Both the position numbers and the translations under genes were made by a program. From Beijerinckiaceae bacterium (lineage in GTDB: Bacteria; Pseudomonadota; Alphaproteobacteria; Rhizobiales; Beijerinckiaceae): DNA of 32,693 bases. Position 1 is the stretch's first letter, and each line of letters opens with the position of its first letter. The notes under the pieces are model-generated. The model searched no databases, had not been told where the DNA came from, and was given only the letters and a program-made list of their open reading frames with translations. Below, piece by piece: positions 17,098-24,664 of the stretch. The DNA is taken from contig JAJPIC010000021.1 of assembly GCA_021324915.1 (NCBI GenBank), positions 1-32,693 of the forward strand, written 5' to 3'.

Positions 17098-17640
17098 TCA
17101 GCGCAGATCGTTCATCTTGTCGCCCGGCGAATATTCCGACGCGCCGCGTTTGCCGCCGAGATCCCGGTCACGATCGCGGTCCACATCCCGATCCCGATCT
17201 TCGTGCCTTTGAGCAAACGCGCGATCTCTGTCTCGATCGATGTCGCGGTCATCCCGGTCGGCACGGCCGCCTTTGTCGAAATCGCCCCGATCGATGTCGC
17301 GGTCGCCTCTGGCTAGGCCGCGGTCGTCCCGATCGGCATGGCGATCGTCCCGGTCGCCCTTGGCAAACCCGCGGTCGTCGCGGTCGCCTTGTCCCTTCAT
17401 CTGGTGACCCGGCGAGAGCTCGCTCGCCTGACCCGGATAGGTCTGTTCGTGACCGGGAGTATTGCCGGACGCGCCAGGTGAACCGCTTAAGCCACCGCCG
17501 CCGCCCATGCTGCCCGTTCCGCCGATCGCAGCGCCGCCACCGGCACCGGCTCCTCCGCCGGCCCCGCCTACCGCAAGTGCCATGCTCGGGATGCTCAAAG
17601 CGAGCCCAATCGCCCCAATTGCGAGTGCATATTTTCTCAT
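17098..17640 (-). CDS. Secreted Gly-rich, Asp/Arg-repeat low-complexity protein
   Basis: A 180-residue protein of no known function. The signal peptide MRKYALAIGAIGLALSIPSMALA is followed by a Gly/Ala-rich stretch (about residues 24-60), a short region with TPGHEQTYPG and LSPGHQMKGQ, then about 80 residues made almost only of D and R (GDRDDRG, DRDIDRD, DRDRDRD) with occasional K, H, G and F. It ends ASEYSPGDKMNDLR; SPGH/SPGD motifs thus bracket the charged region. It is predicted to be disordered and nearly charge-balanced. ATG 17640 lies behind a full AAGGAGG site, so strong translation is likely. Related repeat proteins occur in Rhizobiales. Confidence 0.82.
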   Translation of the reverse strand: MRKYALAIGAIGLALSIPSMALAVGGAGGGAGAGGGAAIGGTGSMGGGGGLSGSPGASGNTPGHEQTYPGQASELSPGHQMKGQGDRDDRGFAKGDRDDRHADRDDRGLARGDRDIDRGDFDKGGRADRDDRDIDRDRDRAFAQRHEDRDRDVDRDRDRDLGGKRGASEYSPGDKMNDLR

Positions 17641-17788
17641 GTTGGCCTCCTTGGTGCGACTACGGGAATGAGGAGCGGGAGAAATCGTTCCCAACGCCAA
17701 GGCCAAAGGCGCAGCACGATCAATGATCTACACAGAAGGACGAGCCATGTATTTACGGGTGGCTACAGAGAAAGGGTTGTGAAGATCC

Positions 17789-17840
17789 AGCAGCCGTCGT
17801 CTAAGCGGAAGATCTCGGGTTGAAACTTGCCGCGCTCGCT
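17789..17840 (+). pseudogene. Degenerate 3' half of a tRNA-Arg (UCU)
   Basis: From AGCAGCCG to the following TCTAAGCGG and GGGTT, the bases follow tRNA-Arg (16942-17006) closely: about 26 of the first 33 match without gaps, covering the anticodon arm and the start of the T-arm, with the anticodon TCT and loop preserved. The rest matches weakly, needing one gap (TTGCCGCGCTCGC against CTGCCGGGGTCGC). The 5' half is missing. Same orientation as the intact gene, about 0.85 kb away. Confidence 0.6.
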
Positions 17841-17876
17841 ATAAGCAATGGTCTCAACGGGCGAGGATTCGTATCG

Positions 17877-18596
17877 ATGGACCTAGGGATCGCTTTGTCC
17901 GCGGAAGTTCCTTTGCGGATCGAGCGCTTTCGCGCGCAAGGCGGCCCGGACCAAAACGATTTGCGACGGGCAACAAAATTTGCCCCGATCCTCGCCTCGT
18001 CCGGGGAAAAATTTCTCCTCGACAGCGAAGAGCAAAGCGAGAGCGCCGATCTCCTCAATCGTCTCGCCGAAGCCATCGCCGTGCTTTCGTTTCTGCCGGG
18101 CGGGATAACCGCCTTCGGCACGACGTGGATCGCGAAAAGCGGATGCGGCACATGCACCATGTGCTGCAAATTGCTCGCCGTGCGCGAATTGGAAAAGCCG
18201 ACGAACACGTGGTGCCGGCATTGCACGCCGGGAAAAGGTTGCGGCGTCTATGTCATACGGCCGCGAACATGCGGCGAATTCGAATGCGTGTGGCTCCAGA
18301 GTCAACGCCACAATCCCTTCGGCCCCGAGCTGCGGCCGGATCGATGCAAAGTCGTTCTGTCGTCGAACACGACGGACCGACAGTTTACTGCTTTCGTCGA
18401 TCCGAGCTCTCCGCGCGCCTGGCGCGAAGGGCCGATCGCCGAACTCCTGGCCAAGCTCGCAGACGATGGGGCCACGATCCTGATCGGCGGCAATCTCGCC
18501 AATCCGCAGATCATGGAAAAGAAGAATGGCGCGCTGATCGTCCGGCCGGCGCGGAAAGTCGGTAAGAATGCGGAAGGTGACACTGTCTTGAAGTGA
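17877..18596 (+). CDS. Cysteine-cluster (YkgJ-like) protein
   Basis: A 239-residue cytoplasmic protein with nine cysteines packed into residues 90-137: CGTCTMCC, then CRHC, GC, TC and EC in the order 90, 93, 96, 97, 113, 116, 122, 132, 137. This pattern resembles the YkgJ-type zinc- or iron-chelating cluster, whose role is unknown. The first 89 residues and the last 100 have no cysteine. The likely start is ATG 17877, ten bases after GAGG; an upstream TTG at 17820 lies in the tRNA-like remnant. No operon partner is visible. Confidence 0.78.
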   Translation: MDLGIALSAEVPLRIERFRAQGGPDQNDLRRATKFAPILASSGEKFLLDSEEQSESADLLNRLAEAIAVLSFLPGGITAFGTTWIAKSGCGTCTMCCKLLAVRELEKPTNTWCRHCTPGKGCGVYVIRPRTCGEFECVWLQSQRHNPFGPELRPDRCKVVLSSNTTDRQFTAFVDPSSPRAWREGPIAELLAKLADDGATILIGGNLANPQIMEKKNGALIVRPARKVGKNAEGDTVLK

Positions 18597-18780
18597 GCGT
18601 CTCCGGAGCCAACGTCTGGGCGGACTCCTTACCCACATTGATTAGAAAAGCCGCACTTAGTTGCGCAATTGCCACCATGATTCGAATTCGCCGGCGGACC
18701 GAGGCCGAGCCTTCATAGGGTTGGCGAAGGCAGGCTAAAATAAACTTTACTGTCGGGAATCGGGCTACTTGGGGGCAGCC

Positions 18781-19572
18781 GTGGACAAGCGCGGATGGTG
18801 CATACTCGGGGTCAGTGTTCTCTCCACGAGTTTTGCCGGACAATGTTTTGCCCAAGCGGCCAATTGGACGGGCCCTTATATCGGTGCGTTCGGAGGCTAT
18901 GCCGCAGGCGACCAAGGTCAGCACGACAATGGCCTGCCTCCGTCGCCACCGCCACCGCCACCGCCTCCTCCCCCGCCTCCGCCGCCGCCACCACCACCAC
19001 CTCCTCCGCCGGTCGCCGACGGTCATTACAATCTGACCGGTGCGCTCGGCGGCGGTCTGGTCGGATATAATCTGCCGTTCAGCCAATTCGTCGGGGCAGG
19101 ACCGCTGGGTCAGCTCATCGTTGGAGCCGAAGGCGATATCGCCGGCTCGACACTGTCGGGCTCGGCCAATAATTGCGGCGGCGGCGGCGTTCCTGCGCAC
19201 TCATGCGGCGGGGACGTCCACGTCCTGTCAGACCTTCGCGTCCGCCTCGGATTGCCGCTCGGTCAATTCCTGCCGTTCGTTGCAGGCGGCTTGGCGGTGG
19301 ACGATATCCACGCCTACGACAATCTCTTCGGGGTCGGTGCCACGCGCTGGGAAGCGGGCTGGACGGTTGGCGCTGGCGTCGAATATCAGATCATGCCGCA
19401 ATTATCCCTGCGGCTTGAATATCTTTACCAGAACTTCGGACGGCAGACCTTCTTCGATGTCGCCCCCGGTGTGCCGGAAGGCATTCGCACCGACTTGAAT
19501 ATTGTCAGAGCCGGAATCGTTTGGAGCTTCGGGGCGGCGCCGCCCGCTGCTCCGGTCATTGCCAAATATTGA
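18781..19572 (+). CDS. Outer-membrane beta-barrel protein with a 22-proline insertion
   Basis: A 263-residue barrel of the same type as those at 12658 and 21915. After a signal peptide (cleaved near CFAQA) it opens with ANWTGPYIGAFGGYAAGDQ and ends GAAPPAAPVIAKY. Between the first strand and the second (HYNLTGALGGGLVGYN) lies PPS followed by 22 uninterrupted prolines (residues 56-77), where homologues usually have a polar loop. Later strands (VRLGLPLGQFLPFVAGGLAVDD, GWTVGAGVEYQI, LSLRLEYLYQNF) are intact. GTG 18781, just after GGGGGCAGCC, is the preferred start; TTG 18769 is possible. The run would require EF-P for translation. Confidence 0.88.
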   Translation: MDKRGWCILGVSVLSTSFAGQCFAQAANWTGPYIGAFGGYAAGDQGQHDNGLPPSPPPPPPPPPPPPPPPPPPPPPPVADGHYNLTGALGGGLVGYNLPFSQFVGAGPLGQLIVGAEGDIAGSTLSGSANNCGGGGVPAHSCGGDVHVLSDLRVRLGLPLGQFLPFVAGGLAVDDIHAYDNLFGVGATRWEAGWTVGAGVEYQIMPQLSLRLEYLYQNFGRQTFFDVAPGVPEGIRTDLNIVRAGIVWSFGAAPPAAPVIAKY

Positions 19573-19600
19573 GCTTGCTGTTCCGGTACGACCGAACGCG

Positions 19601-20392
19601 TCATTTCGGGGATCTGAGGCGGCGCTTGGAGATGTGAAATTCGGGTGGCGCACCGCCGAGAATGGTTTGCCCGCGAATATAAGTCTTCTGCCAACCCTGA
19701 GCCACTGCTTCCGATTCTAGACTTTTCAAGTCTGCATTGAACTTGATTCGGCTCTCGGACCAGGCCTCGTGCTCGGCCTTCAATGCCGGCGCCTCGCTGA
19801 GATCGAAGATGCGGGGCTGCACATCGTCGAGCGCTGCATGCGCAACGAGGGTGATGAAACAAAACGGCTCGCCGGCTTCGAAACGGACGGTGCCGGGACG
19901 CGTAAATCGCCAGTTCATCGTAAAGCTCATCGAGAGCCAATCCGTCTCAACGAGTCCTTCCAGCGGGGCAATTCTGTTGCGATGGGTATTGGGACTGCCC
20001 CGGACCCAGAGCGCCCATCCGGGAGGCGTACGGAACAGCCAGCCTGTGTGAAAAGTCAGAATGCCGTGCCCGAAATGAGAGGTTGCGAGCGAACTCGGAT
20101 CGCTGCCGTCGGGACAGCGAACCTTGAGATCCTCGATGGCATGTCCGCCGAAATAAGTCGCTTCGATTGCACGAGGAAGCAGAATTTCCCAGCCGCTCGC
20201 ATTGGCAATCGACAAAGGTATGCAGCGATAGGCATATCTTTGGTTGGTCTGATCCATCCAGTCGCGATCCGCGTGCGCGGGCGCGATCTCCGGAGCGTCG
20301 GGGCGAATGCGGTAACAAGCAAGCCCAGGGGCCGATACCGGCGCGGAAATGAGCTCGCTGTCTTTTCGATCCTCGATCGGCGAATTGGGCAA
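19601..20392 (-). CDS. DUF6065-like protein
   Basis: A 263-residue cytoplasmic protein without signal peptide or membrane segment. Recognisable family blocks are LACYRIRPDAPEI, DWMDQTNQRYAYRCIPLSIAN with ASGWEILLP, SHFGHGILTFHTGWLFRTPPG, LWVRGSPN and WLSMSFTMNWRFTRPG with RFEAGEPFCF. To my knowledge these correspond to DUF6065; no activity is known. The N-terminus starts at TTG 20392, with no good ribosome site and no ATG before residue 46, so the start is uncertain. It faces the barrel gene tail-to-tail, 28 bp apart, and is divergent from the L,D-transpeptidase. Confidence 0.75.
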   Translation of the reverse strand: MPNSPIEDRKDSELISAPVSAPGLACYRIRPDAPEIAPAHADRDWMDQTNQRYAYRCIPLSIANASGWEILLPRAIEATYFGGHAIEDLKVRCPDGSDPSSLATSHFGHGILTFHTGWLFRTPPGWALWVRGSPNTHRNRIAPLEGLVETDWLSMSFTMNWRFTRPGTVRFEAGEPFCFITLVAHAALDDVQPRIFDLSEAPALKAEHEAWSESRIKFNADLKSLESEAVAQGWQKTYIRGQTILGGAPPEFHISKRRLRSPK

Positions 20393-20451
20393 TTGCTTTT
20401 CCGAAGGTCTGCGGCGCTCAAAATGGCCGGTCCCCGCCGCTAAGGCAAGAG

Positions 20452-20481
20452 CGTCCCCCTTCGGCGATCGCCGGAGGGACG
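20452..20481. repeat. Imperfect inverted repeat in the divergent intergenic region
   Basis: CGTCCC...CGGCGA-TCGCCG...GGGACG forms a 30-base hairpin with a small internal mismatch. It lies between the DUF6065-like gene and the L,D-transpeptidase gene and could be a regulator site or a decayed repeat. Confidence 0.5.
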
Positions 20482-20629
20482 GCGCAAAACGGGAGATTTC
20501 CGCCCTGCCTTGCCTCTATCGCGGCCATTCGCCTTCCAACGCTTACATCGCGCTGCAAGGCATTCCCGGGATGCCGAGATCGGCCTGAGCCCCTTGCAAC
20601 TTACCGGGACGATTTCGTGTTGAGGCGAC

Positions 20630-21697
20630 ATGTATCGCGTCTTCGCGGGGTGTTTGCTTCTGGGGCTAAGTGCTTGCGGTGCATCGGCCGCGGATTTTGC
20701 CTCGTCTGACCCGCCGCCGGCGACGACGGCCTCCGACGCCGGACGGAACGCTCGATCCGATCACGGCCTTTCCCGCATTGCGCAAGCCGAAATTCTCCTC
20801 GACCGAGACCATTTCTCCCCCGGCGTTATCGACGGGAGGGACCGCGACAATTTCAAGAAAGCCCTCAAGGCATTCCAGGAAGTGAACAAGCTACCGGCAA
20901 CCGGGGCGCTTGATGATGCGACCTGGGCTGCCCTTAGCGGACATGATTCCGCTCCAGCGCTGGTGCGCTATACGATCTCCGAAACGGATGTTCGAGGACC
21001 GTTCAGCAAGAGAGTTCCGCGAAACCTGGTGCAAATGTCGAGACTGCGGGGGCTCTCGTATAGGAGCCCCCTCGAAGAGATCGCCGAAAAATTCCACATG
21101 CGCGAAGAGCTGCTGCGCCGGCTCAATCGGAGGGCGCATTTTGATCGTGCCGGGACGGAGATCGACGTTGCCAACGTGCCCCCTATGCAGCTGCGCCCGT
21201 CGCGTCACACGGTTGTGGCCGTACCGCAAAAGAGCAATTCAGCGGACGAGCTCGTGGCGACCATCGTCGTGGACAAGCCTGCACGTGAGGTGCGCGGCTA
21301 TGCAAAGGATGGACGCTTGCTGGCGTTCTATCCGGCTACAATCGGCAGCGAAGAAAAGCCGGCGCCGAGCGGCACGTTTTCGGTGCGGCGCGTCGCCTGG
21401 AACCCGGACTACCACTACGATCCGAAATTTGCCTGGAGAGGCGTCAGAACTAGGCGGAAGCTGACGATTAGGCCGGGACCGAAGAACCCCGTCGGCCTCG
21501 TGTGGATCGACCTCACGGCGCCTTCCTATGGTATTCACGGCACGCCCGACCCGCAGCAGATCGGCAAAACGGAATCGCACGGCTGTATTCGTCTGACGAA
21601 TTGGGACGCGGCCGCTCTGGCGGGAATGGTCAAACCTGGCACGGTCGTGAAGTTCGAGGACCAGGATACGCCCGCTGCGGTAAATCCCAATTCCTGA
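20630..21697 (+). CDS. L,D-transpeptidase (YkuD family) lipoprotein with peptidoglycan-binding domain
   Basis: Makes 3-3 peptide cross-links in peptidoglycan or attaches proteins to it. The N-terminus carries a lipobox (LSAC at about residue 16) after MYRVFAGCLLLG. A peptidoglycan-binding domain follows (SRIAQAEILLDRDHFSPGVIDG to LPATGALDDATWAAL), then a middle region with LysM-like spacing (SPLEEIAEKFHMREELLRRLN). The YkuD catalytic block IHGTPDPQQIGKTESHGCIRLTN is near the end, with the active cysteine near residue 319. The length of 355 residues is usual for the rhizobial multi-domain form. Periplasmic, on the outer or inner membrane. Confidence 0.93.
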   Translation: MYRVFAGCLLLGLSACGASAADFASSDPPPATTASDAGRNARSDHGLSRIAQAEILLDRDHFSPGVIDGRDRDNFKKALKAFQEVNKLPATGALDDATWAALSGHDSAPALVRYTISETDVRGPFSKRVPRNLVQMSRLRGLSYRSPLEEIAEKFHMREELLRRLNRRAHFDRAGTEIDVANVPPMQLRPSRHTVVAVPQKSNSADELVATIVVDKPAREVRGYAKDGRLLAFYPATIGSEEKPAPSGTFSVRRVAWNPDYHYDPKFAWRGVRTRRKLTIRPGPKNPVGLVWIDLTAPSYGIHGTPDPQQIGKTESHGCIRLTNWDAAALAGMVKPGTVVKFEDQDTPAAVNPNS

Positions 21698-21914
21698 ACC
21701 AAGTCGCGCCGGCGCCAAGCGCGGCTGCCTGTCGGCAGACACATCAGTGGTATCCAAAAATGCGCGGGGACGGCTCAGACGCGCGACATTTCCGACACGC
21801 CGGCAGGAAATCGTCTCGCAAAGTTCGAAATCTAAGGGCGTCCGTCGGCTAAAAGCTGGACATCTGCGCAATCGTGAAGAATCCTCCCCAAAAAATTTTG
21901 ATTGGGGGGCTTTC

Positions 21915-22820
21915 ATGAAGAAGATTGCTTTAGCGGCGAGCATTCTATTGCCGGTGTCATTGCCGGCTCTGGCTGCCGATCTTCCGAATACAAAGGGCCC
22001 GGCGCCCTTCGTGCCGCCTCCCCCGCCCGCTTTCAGCTGGACGGGATTCTATGTCGGCGCAAACGCCGGCTGGATCGGTTCGGACAATTCGATGTTCAAC
22101 CAGGCAACGCCAATTCCGGACGCCGTGCTCGGCGTTACGCCCGGCGTGTCGGAAGGCTTGGCGGCGCTCTCGACCGGTGGGCTTTCTGGCGGACAGAGGA
22201 GCGGGTTTATTGGCGGCGGCCAGATCGGCTTCAATTTCCAGATAAATGAGAGGCTGGTCGCGGGTCTCGAAACCGACTTCCAGGGCATTGCGGGAGCAAG
22301 GAGCACGAGCTTGCTCACAACGCCTCCCGGCGGAACCGTGGTCGTCGGCGTCCCGGTTACTTCGACGCTGACCGGGACCACGAATACTCGCTGGCTCGGC
22401 ACGGCACGCGGACGTCTCGGGTTCCTGGCGACGCCAGCGATCCTGCTATACGGCACAGCCGGCCTCGCTTACGCCAACGTCAGCGCAAACACGACGCTGG
22501 CTCAATCCGGCACCAATGGTTTCATCGGCGCCGGCACGGGCGGCTTCTCTCAAACCCGCGCCGGATGGGCCGCGGGCGGTGGCGTGGAATGGATGTTCTT
22601 GCAGCATTGGACTGCCAAGCTGGAATTCCTCCATTATGATCTTGGCAGAAGCAGCTATAGTTGGGCGGCCATGGGAACCCCGGCTTCGGCCTTCTTCTCC
22701 GGCACCGTCTATCAGACCGAAACCACGTCGGTTCGCTTCCGCGGCGACATCGTCCGCGCAGGATTGAATTACAATTTTGAGCTCTTTGCGCCGCCGGCTC
22801 CGGTCGTCGCGAAATATTGA
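21915..22820 (+). CDS. Outer-membrane beta-barrel protein (Omp25/31 type)
   Basis: A 301-residue barrel paralogue. The signal peptide MKKIALAASILLPVSLPALA precedes ADLPNTKGPAPFVPPPPPA and FSWTGFYVGANAGWIGSDN; the N-terminal mature region is close to that of the gene at 12658 (ADLPTTKGPPVFTPPP). Strands GFIGGGQIGFNFQ, RWLGTARGRLGFL, ILLYGTAGLAYANV and WMFLQHWTAKLEFLHYDL follow, and the end is LNYNFELFAPPAPVVAKY. ATG 21915 lies behind GGGGGG. The upstream frame to 21747 is not supported. A terminator follows at 22854. Confidence 0.92.
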   Translation: MKKIALAASILLPVSLPALAADLPNTKGPAPFVPPPPPAFSWTGFYVGANAGWIGSDNSMFNQATPIPDAVLGVTPGVSEGLAALSTGGLSGGQRSGFIGGGQIGFNFQINERLVAGLETDFQGIAGARSTSLLTTPPGGTVVVGVPVTSTLTGTTNTRWLGTARGRLGFLATPAILLYGTAGLAYANVSANTTLAQSGTNGFIGAGTGGFSQTRAGWAAGGGVEWMFLQHWTAKLEFLHYDLGRSSYSWAAMGTPASAFFSGTVYQTETTSVRFRGDIVRAGLNYNFELFAPPAPVVAKY

Positions 22821-22853
22821 GCTTCGAGCTCGTTTACGCGGCTGGAATTCATG

Positions 22854-22888
22854 ACGGCGGCAGGCGCATTCTGCCGCCGTTAGCTTTT
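22854..22888 (+). terminator. Intrinsic terminator after the third barrel gene
   Basis: ACGGCGGCAG - GCGCATT - CTGCCGCCGT is a perfect 10-bp stem followed by TAGCTTTT, 33 bp after the stop codon at 22820. Confidence 0.88.
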
Positions 22889-22974
22889 GATGCTGCAGCT
22901 CTCCTATTCGAAGCGCAAATCGCAAATCTGAGTGGAGCCGCGCGGTTGCGCGAGGAATCGCCCCGTGCCGTGGG

Positions 22975-23067
22975 TCAGATCATTCTCTCGATGATCCACA
23001 AGGCGGTCGCGATCCAACTTATCGCGAGCGCCAGAACAAGTCCCCAACGCACTGCACCTGCGAACAT
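22975..23067 (-). CDS. 30-residue single-pass membrane miniprotein
   Basis: The reverse strand reads MFAGAVRWGLVLALAISWIA and then TALWIIERMI, stop. About 20 of 30 residues form one hydrophobic helix flanked by Arg on the N-side and Glu-Arg at the end. The ATG at 23067 is preceded by GGGGGG about nine bases upstream. It lies 41 bp downstream of the next small membrane gene on the same strand. I do not recognise it. The ribosome site and the composition support it; conservation was not tested. Confidence 0.5.
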   Translation of the reverse strand: MFAGAVRWGLVLALAISWIATALWIIERMI

Positions 23068-23108
23068 ATCGGGATACCCCCCGTAATTAATTTTACTGGC
23101 AATGCTTG

Positions 23109-23276
23109 CTAAGCCCCCAACCGTACAATTTCGACGGCCAGTGCGATCAATGCAGCGACGGCAATGTAGACCGATGCATGCCAGAGTGCGGCAGAGCGAA
23201 GAGTAACAGCAATAAAAATCCCCACATCCGCCGAAAACAAAACAGACAGCGCTAAAACTCTTGAGAGATAACGCAT
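23109..23276 (-). CDS. 55-residue two-helix membrane protein, unknown
   Basis: Starts MRYLSRVLALSVLFSADVGI, then carries two hydrophobic helices (LALSVLFSADVGIFIAVTL and ASVYIAVAALIALAVEIVRL) separated by RSAALWH. ATG 23276 lies directly after a GGGGGTGTG purine run. An upstream extension to 23363 has no similar support. With the 30-residue gene 41 bp downstream, it may form a small two-gene unit. Function unknown. Confidence 0.62.
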   Translation of the reverse strand: MRYLSRVLALSVLFSADVGIFIAVTLRSAALWHASVYIAVAALIALAVEIVRLGA

Positions 23277-23648
23277 CACACCCCCGTCCGTTTTTCTCTT
23301 CAAGACGATAGTCGCAGACGAGCCTCGCATATTGGCAATAATAAGGCCCCGGATTTTCGGCATTTAGCGACCGCAGGTTGCGTCACGCCTGCTTCATCGA
23401 TAGCGCCAGACGGCGACGCCGCGCCGAGGTCGAAGCGAAACGATGTCAAACTTCCCAACCGGACAGTGGAAATCCGCTCCCTCGAACGGCTCTGATGCGC
23501 GCCGGCCTGTCCGCTTGCGACGTCGGGATCGAATGTGCCACTCGGCACAATTTCCTTCTGATGAACCGATGAAACAGCCGAATTAGAATGGGCGCCATCG
23601 GCTCTCCGGCGTGTTCGGGTGCCACCGGAGTGAAGGAGAGGAAACGGC
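23277..23648. other. 372-bp gene-free stretch
   Basis: This divergent region lies between the 55-residue membrane gene (minus) and the secreted cupin gene (plus) and should hold both promoters. A short CTCCGG...CCGGAG hairpin occurs just before the cupin ribosome site (about 23608-23632). Nothing else was recognised. Confidence 0.45.
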
Positions 23649-24131
23649 ATGCGCGGCCTGCTCGGTCTAGGAATTTTGGCGCTTCTCGCCGGTCCGGCGC
23701 TCGCGAACGATCTCGGATCGAACGTTCATCCGCTTTCGTTCGGCAAGGATCAAACCATCATCGATGTTTCGAAAGTGGTCTGGTCGCCACTCAAAGTCGA
23801 GGGTCTGCCGGAGGGTGCGGATGTCGCCGTCTTGCGCGGCGATCTCAGCAAGGGCGAGGCCGAAATCTTGCTACGGCTGCCGCCGGGTTACAAAGTCCCC
23901 AATCACAGCCATACGTCGGATGAAGTCTATGTGTGGTTGAGCGGCGCGTTCACATTGATCGCCTATGACGGCACCCGCACCCAATTCTCCAGGCCGGCAT
24001 TCATAAGCTTTCCCGGCAGCGCGCCTCCGCACGGGCTGGAATGCGGCAAGGCGGCGCCCTGCATTTTATACCTGAGATATTCGCGCCCGTTCGACATCAA
24101 ATATTTTCCTGAGCCGCCGCCGAAGCGCTAG
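23649..24131 (+). CDS. Exported cupin-domain protein
   Basis: A 160-residue periplasmic protein with signal peptide MRGLLGLGILALLAGPALA. The mature part has a single cupin fold: LRLPPGYKVPNHSHTSDEVYVWLSG holds the first motif with the metal-binding H-x-H and Glu, and FPGSAPPHGLEC the second motif with its His. The chain ends in FDIKYFPEPPPKR. Substrate unknown; related proteins are annotated as cupin or DUF4437-like. ATG 23649 follows AAGGAGAGG. The next gene starts 30 bp downstream and could be cotranscribed. Confidence 0.85.
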   Translation: MRGLLGLGILALLAGPALANDLGSNVHPLSFGKDQTIIDVSKVVWSPLKVEGLPEGADVAVLRGDLSKGEAEILLRLPPGYKVPNHSHTSDEVYVWLSGAFTLIAYDGTRTQFSRPAFISFPGSAPPHGLECGKAAPCILYLRYSRPFDIKYFPEPPPKR

Positions 24132-24160
24132 TCTGCAGCGCTTTGCTGATCGGAGCGGCG

Positions 24161-24655
24161 ATGTCGCGAACCGCTGGAGTTCGGTGCTTGAAGCGCATTT
24201 CCGCCGGAAGGCGTCGGCGCTGCCTTGCTTTTGGCGCGCTGATCATCTTCTGCGGTTCGGCGTATGCGGCGGAGATCGAACACGCGCTCACGCCCGGGCT
24301 TTATAAGATCGATGTTCTGCTTGGCAGACCAGATAGCGGGCAGCTGAAACCGGTCAAGCAGGTCGAAAAGTGCCTTTCAGCCGACGCGATCGCCAATCAC
24401 ACGGTCTTCGATATGCTGAGCGACTCGCCCGTCGCGCAATGTCCGAAATATGACGTGTGCGCGGGACAATTCCGGACAGGCTTTGTCGCTCAGTGCCTGG
24501 GGAGCAATGCGCAGTCGGCGATCGGCATGTTCGCTCTCGAGCCGAAGGAATTCAGAGGACGGATCGACATCAAGGACGGCAACGGCAACGTGCTTCAATC
24601 GGAAATACAATATGGCGATCGCGTCGGAAATTGCGTGAGTTCTCCGGCGCGATGA
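24161..24655 (+). CDS. Exported DUF3617-like protein
   Basis: A 164-residue secreted protein. A long arginine-rich n-region (RCLKRISAGRRRRC) precedes a hydrophobic core (LAFGALIIFCGSAYAA). The mature part has LTPGLYKIDVLLGRPD and a KCLSADAIA cysteine, the pattern of DUF3617 proteins, and further cysteines (CPKYDVC, QC, NC) suitable for disulfides. ATG 24161 follows GGAG by five bases; a TTG at 24143 is less likely. It converges with the AAA ATPase, whose stop is 10 bp away. The family assignment is moderate. Confidence 0.7.
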   Translation: MSRTAGVRCLKRISAGRRRRCLAFGALIIFCGSAYAAEIEHALTPGLYKIDVLLGRPDSGQLKPVKQVEKCLSADAIANHTVFDMLSDSPVAQCPKYDVCAGQFRTGFVAQCLGSNAQSAIGMFALEPKEFRGRIDIKDGNGNVLQSEIQYGDRVGNCVSSPAR

Positions 24656-24664
24656 ACGTCCTGG

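Noticed and set aside
17007-18596. Integrated genomic island next to tRNA-Arg with integrase
   Set aside because: Only the tRNA-like remnant supports it. No integrase, excisionase or phage gene was seen, so it is kept as a possible remnant and not called as an island.
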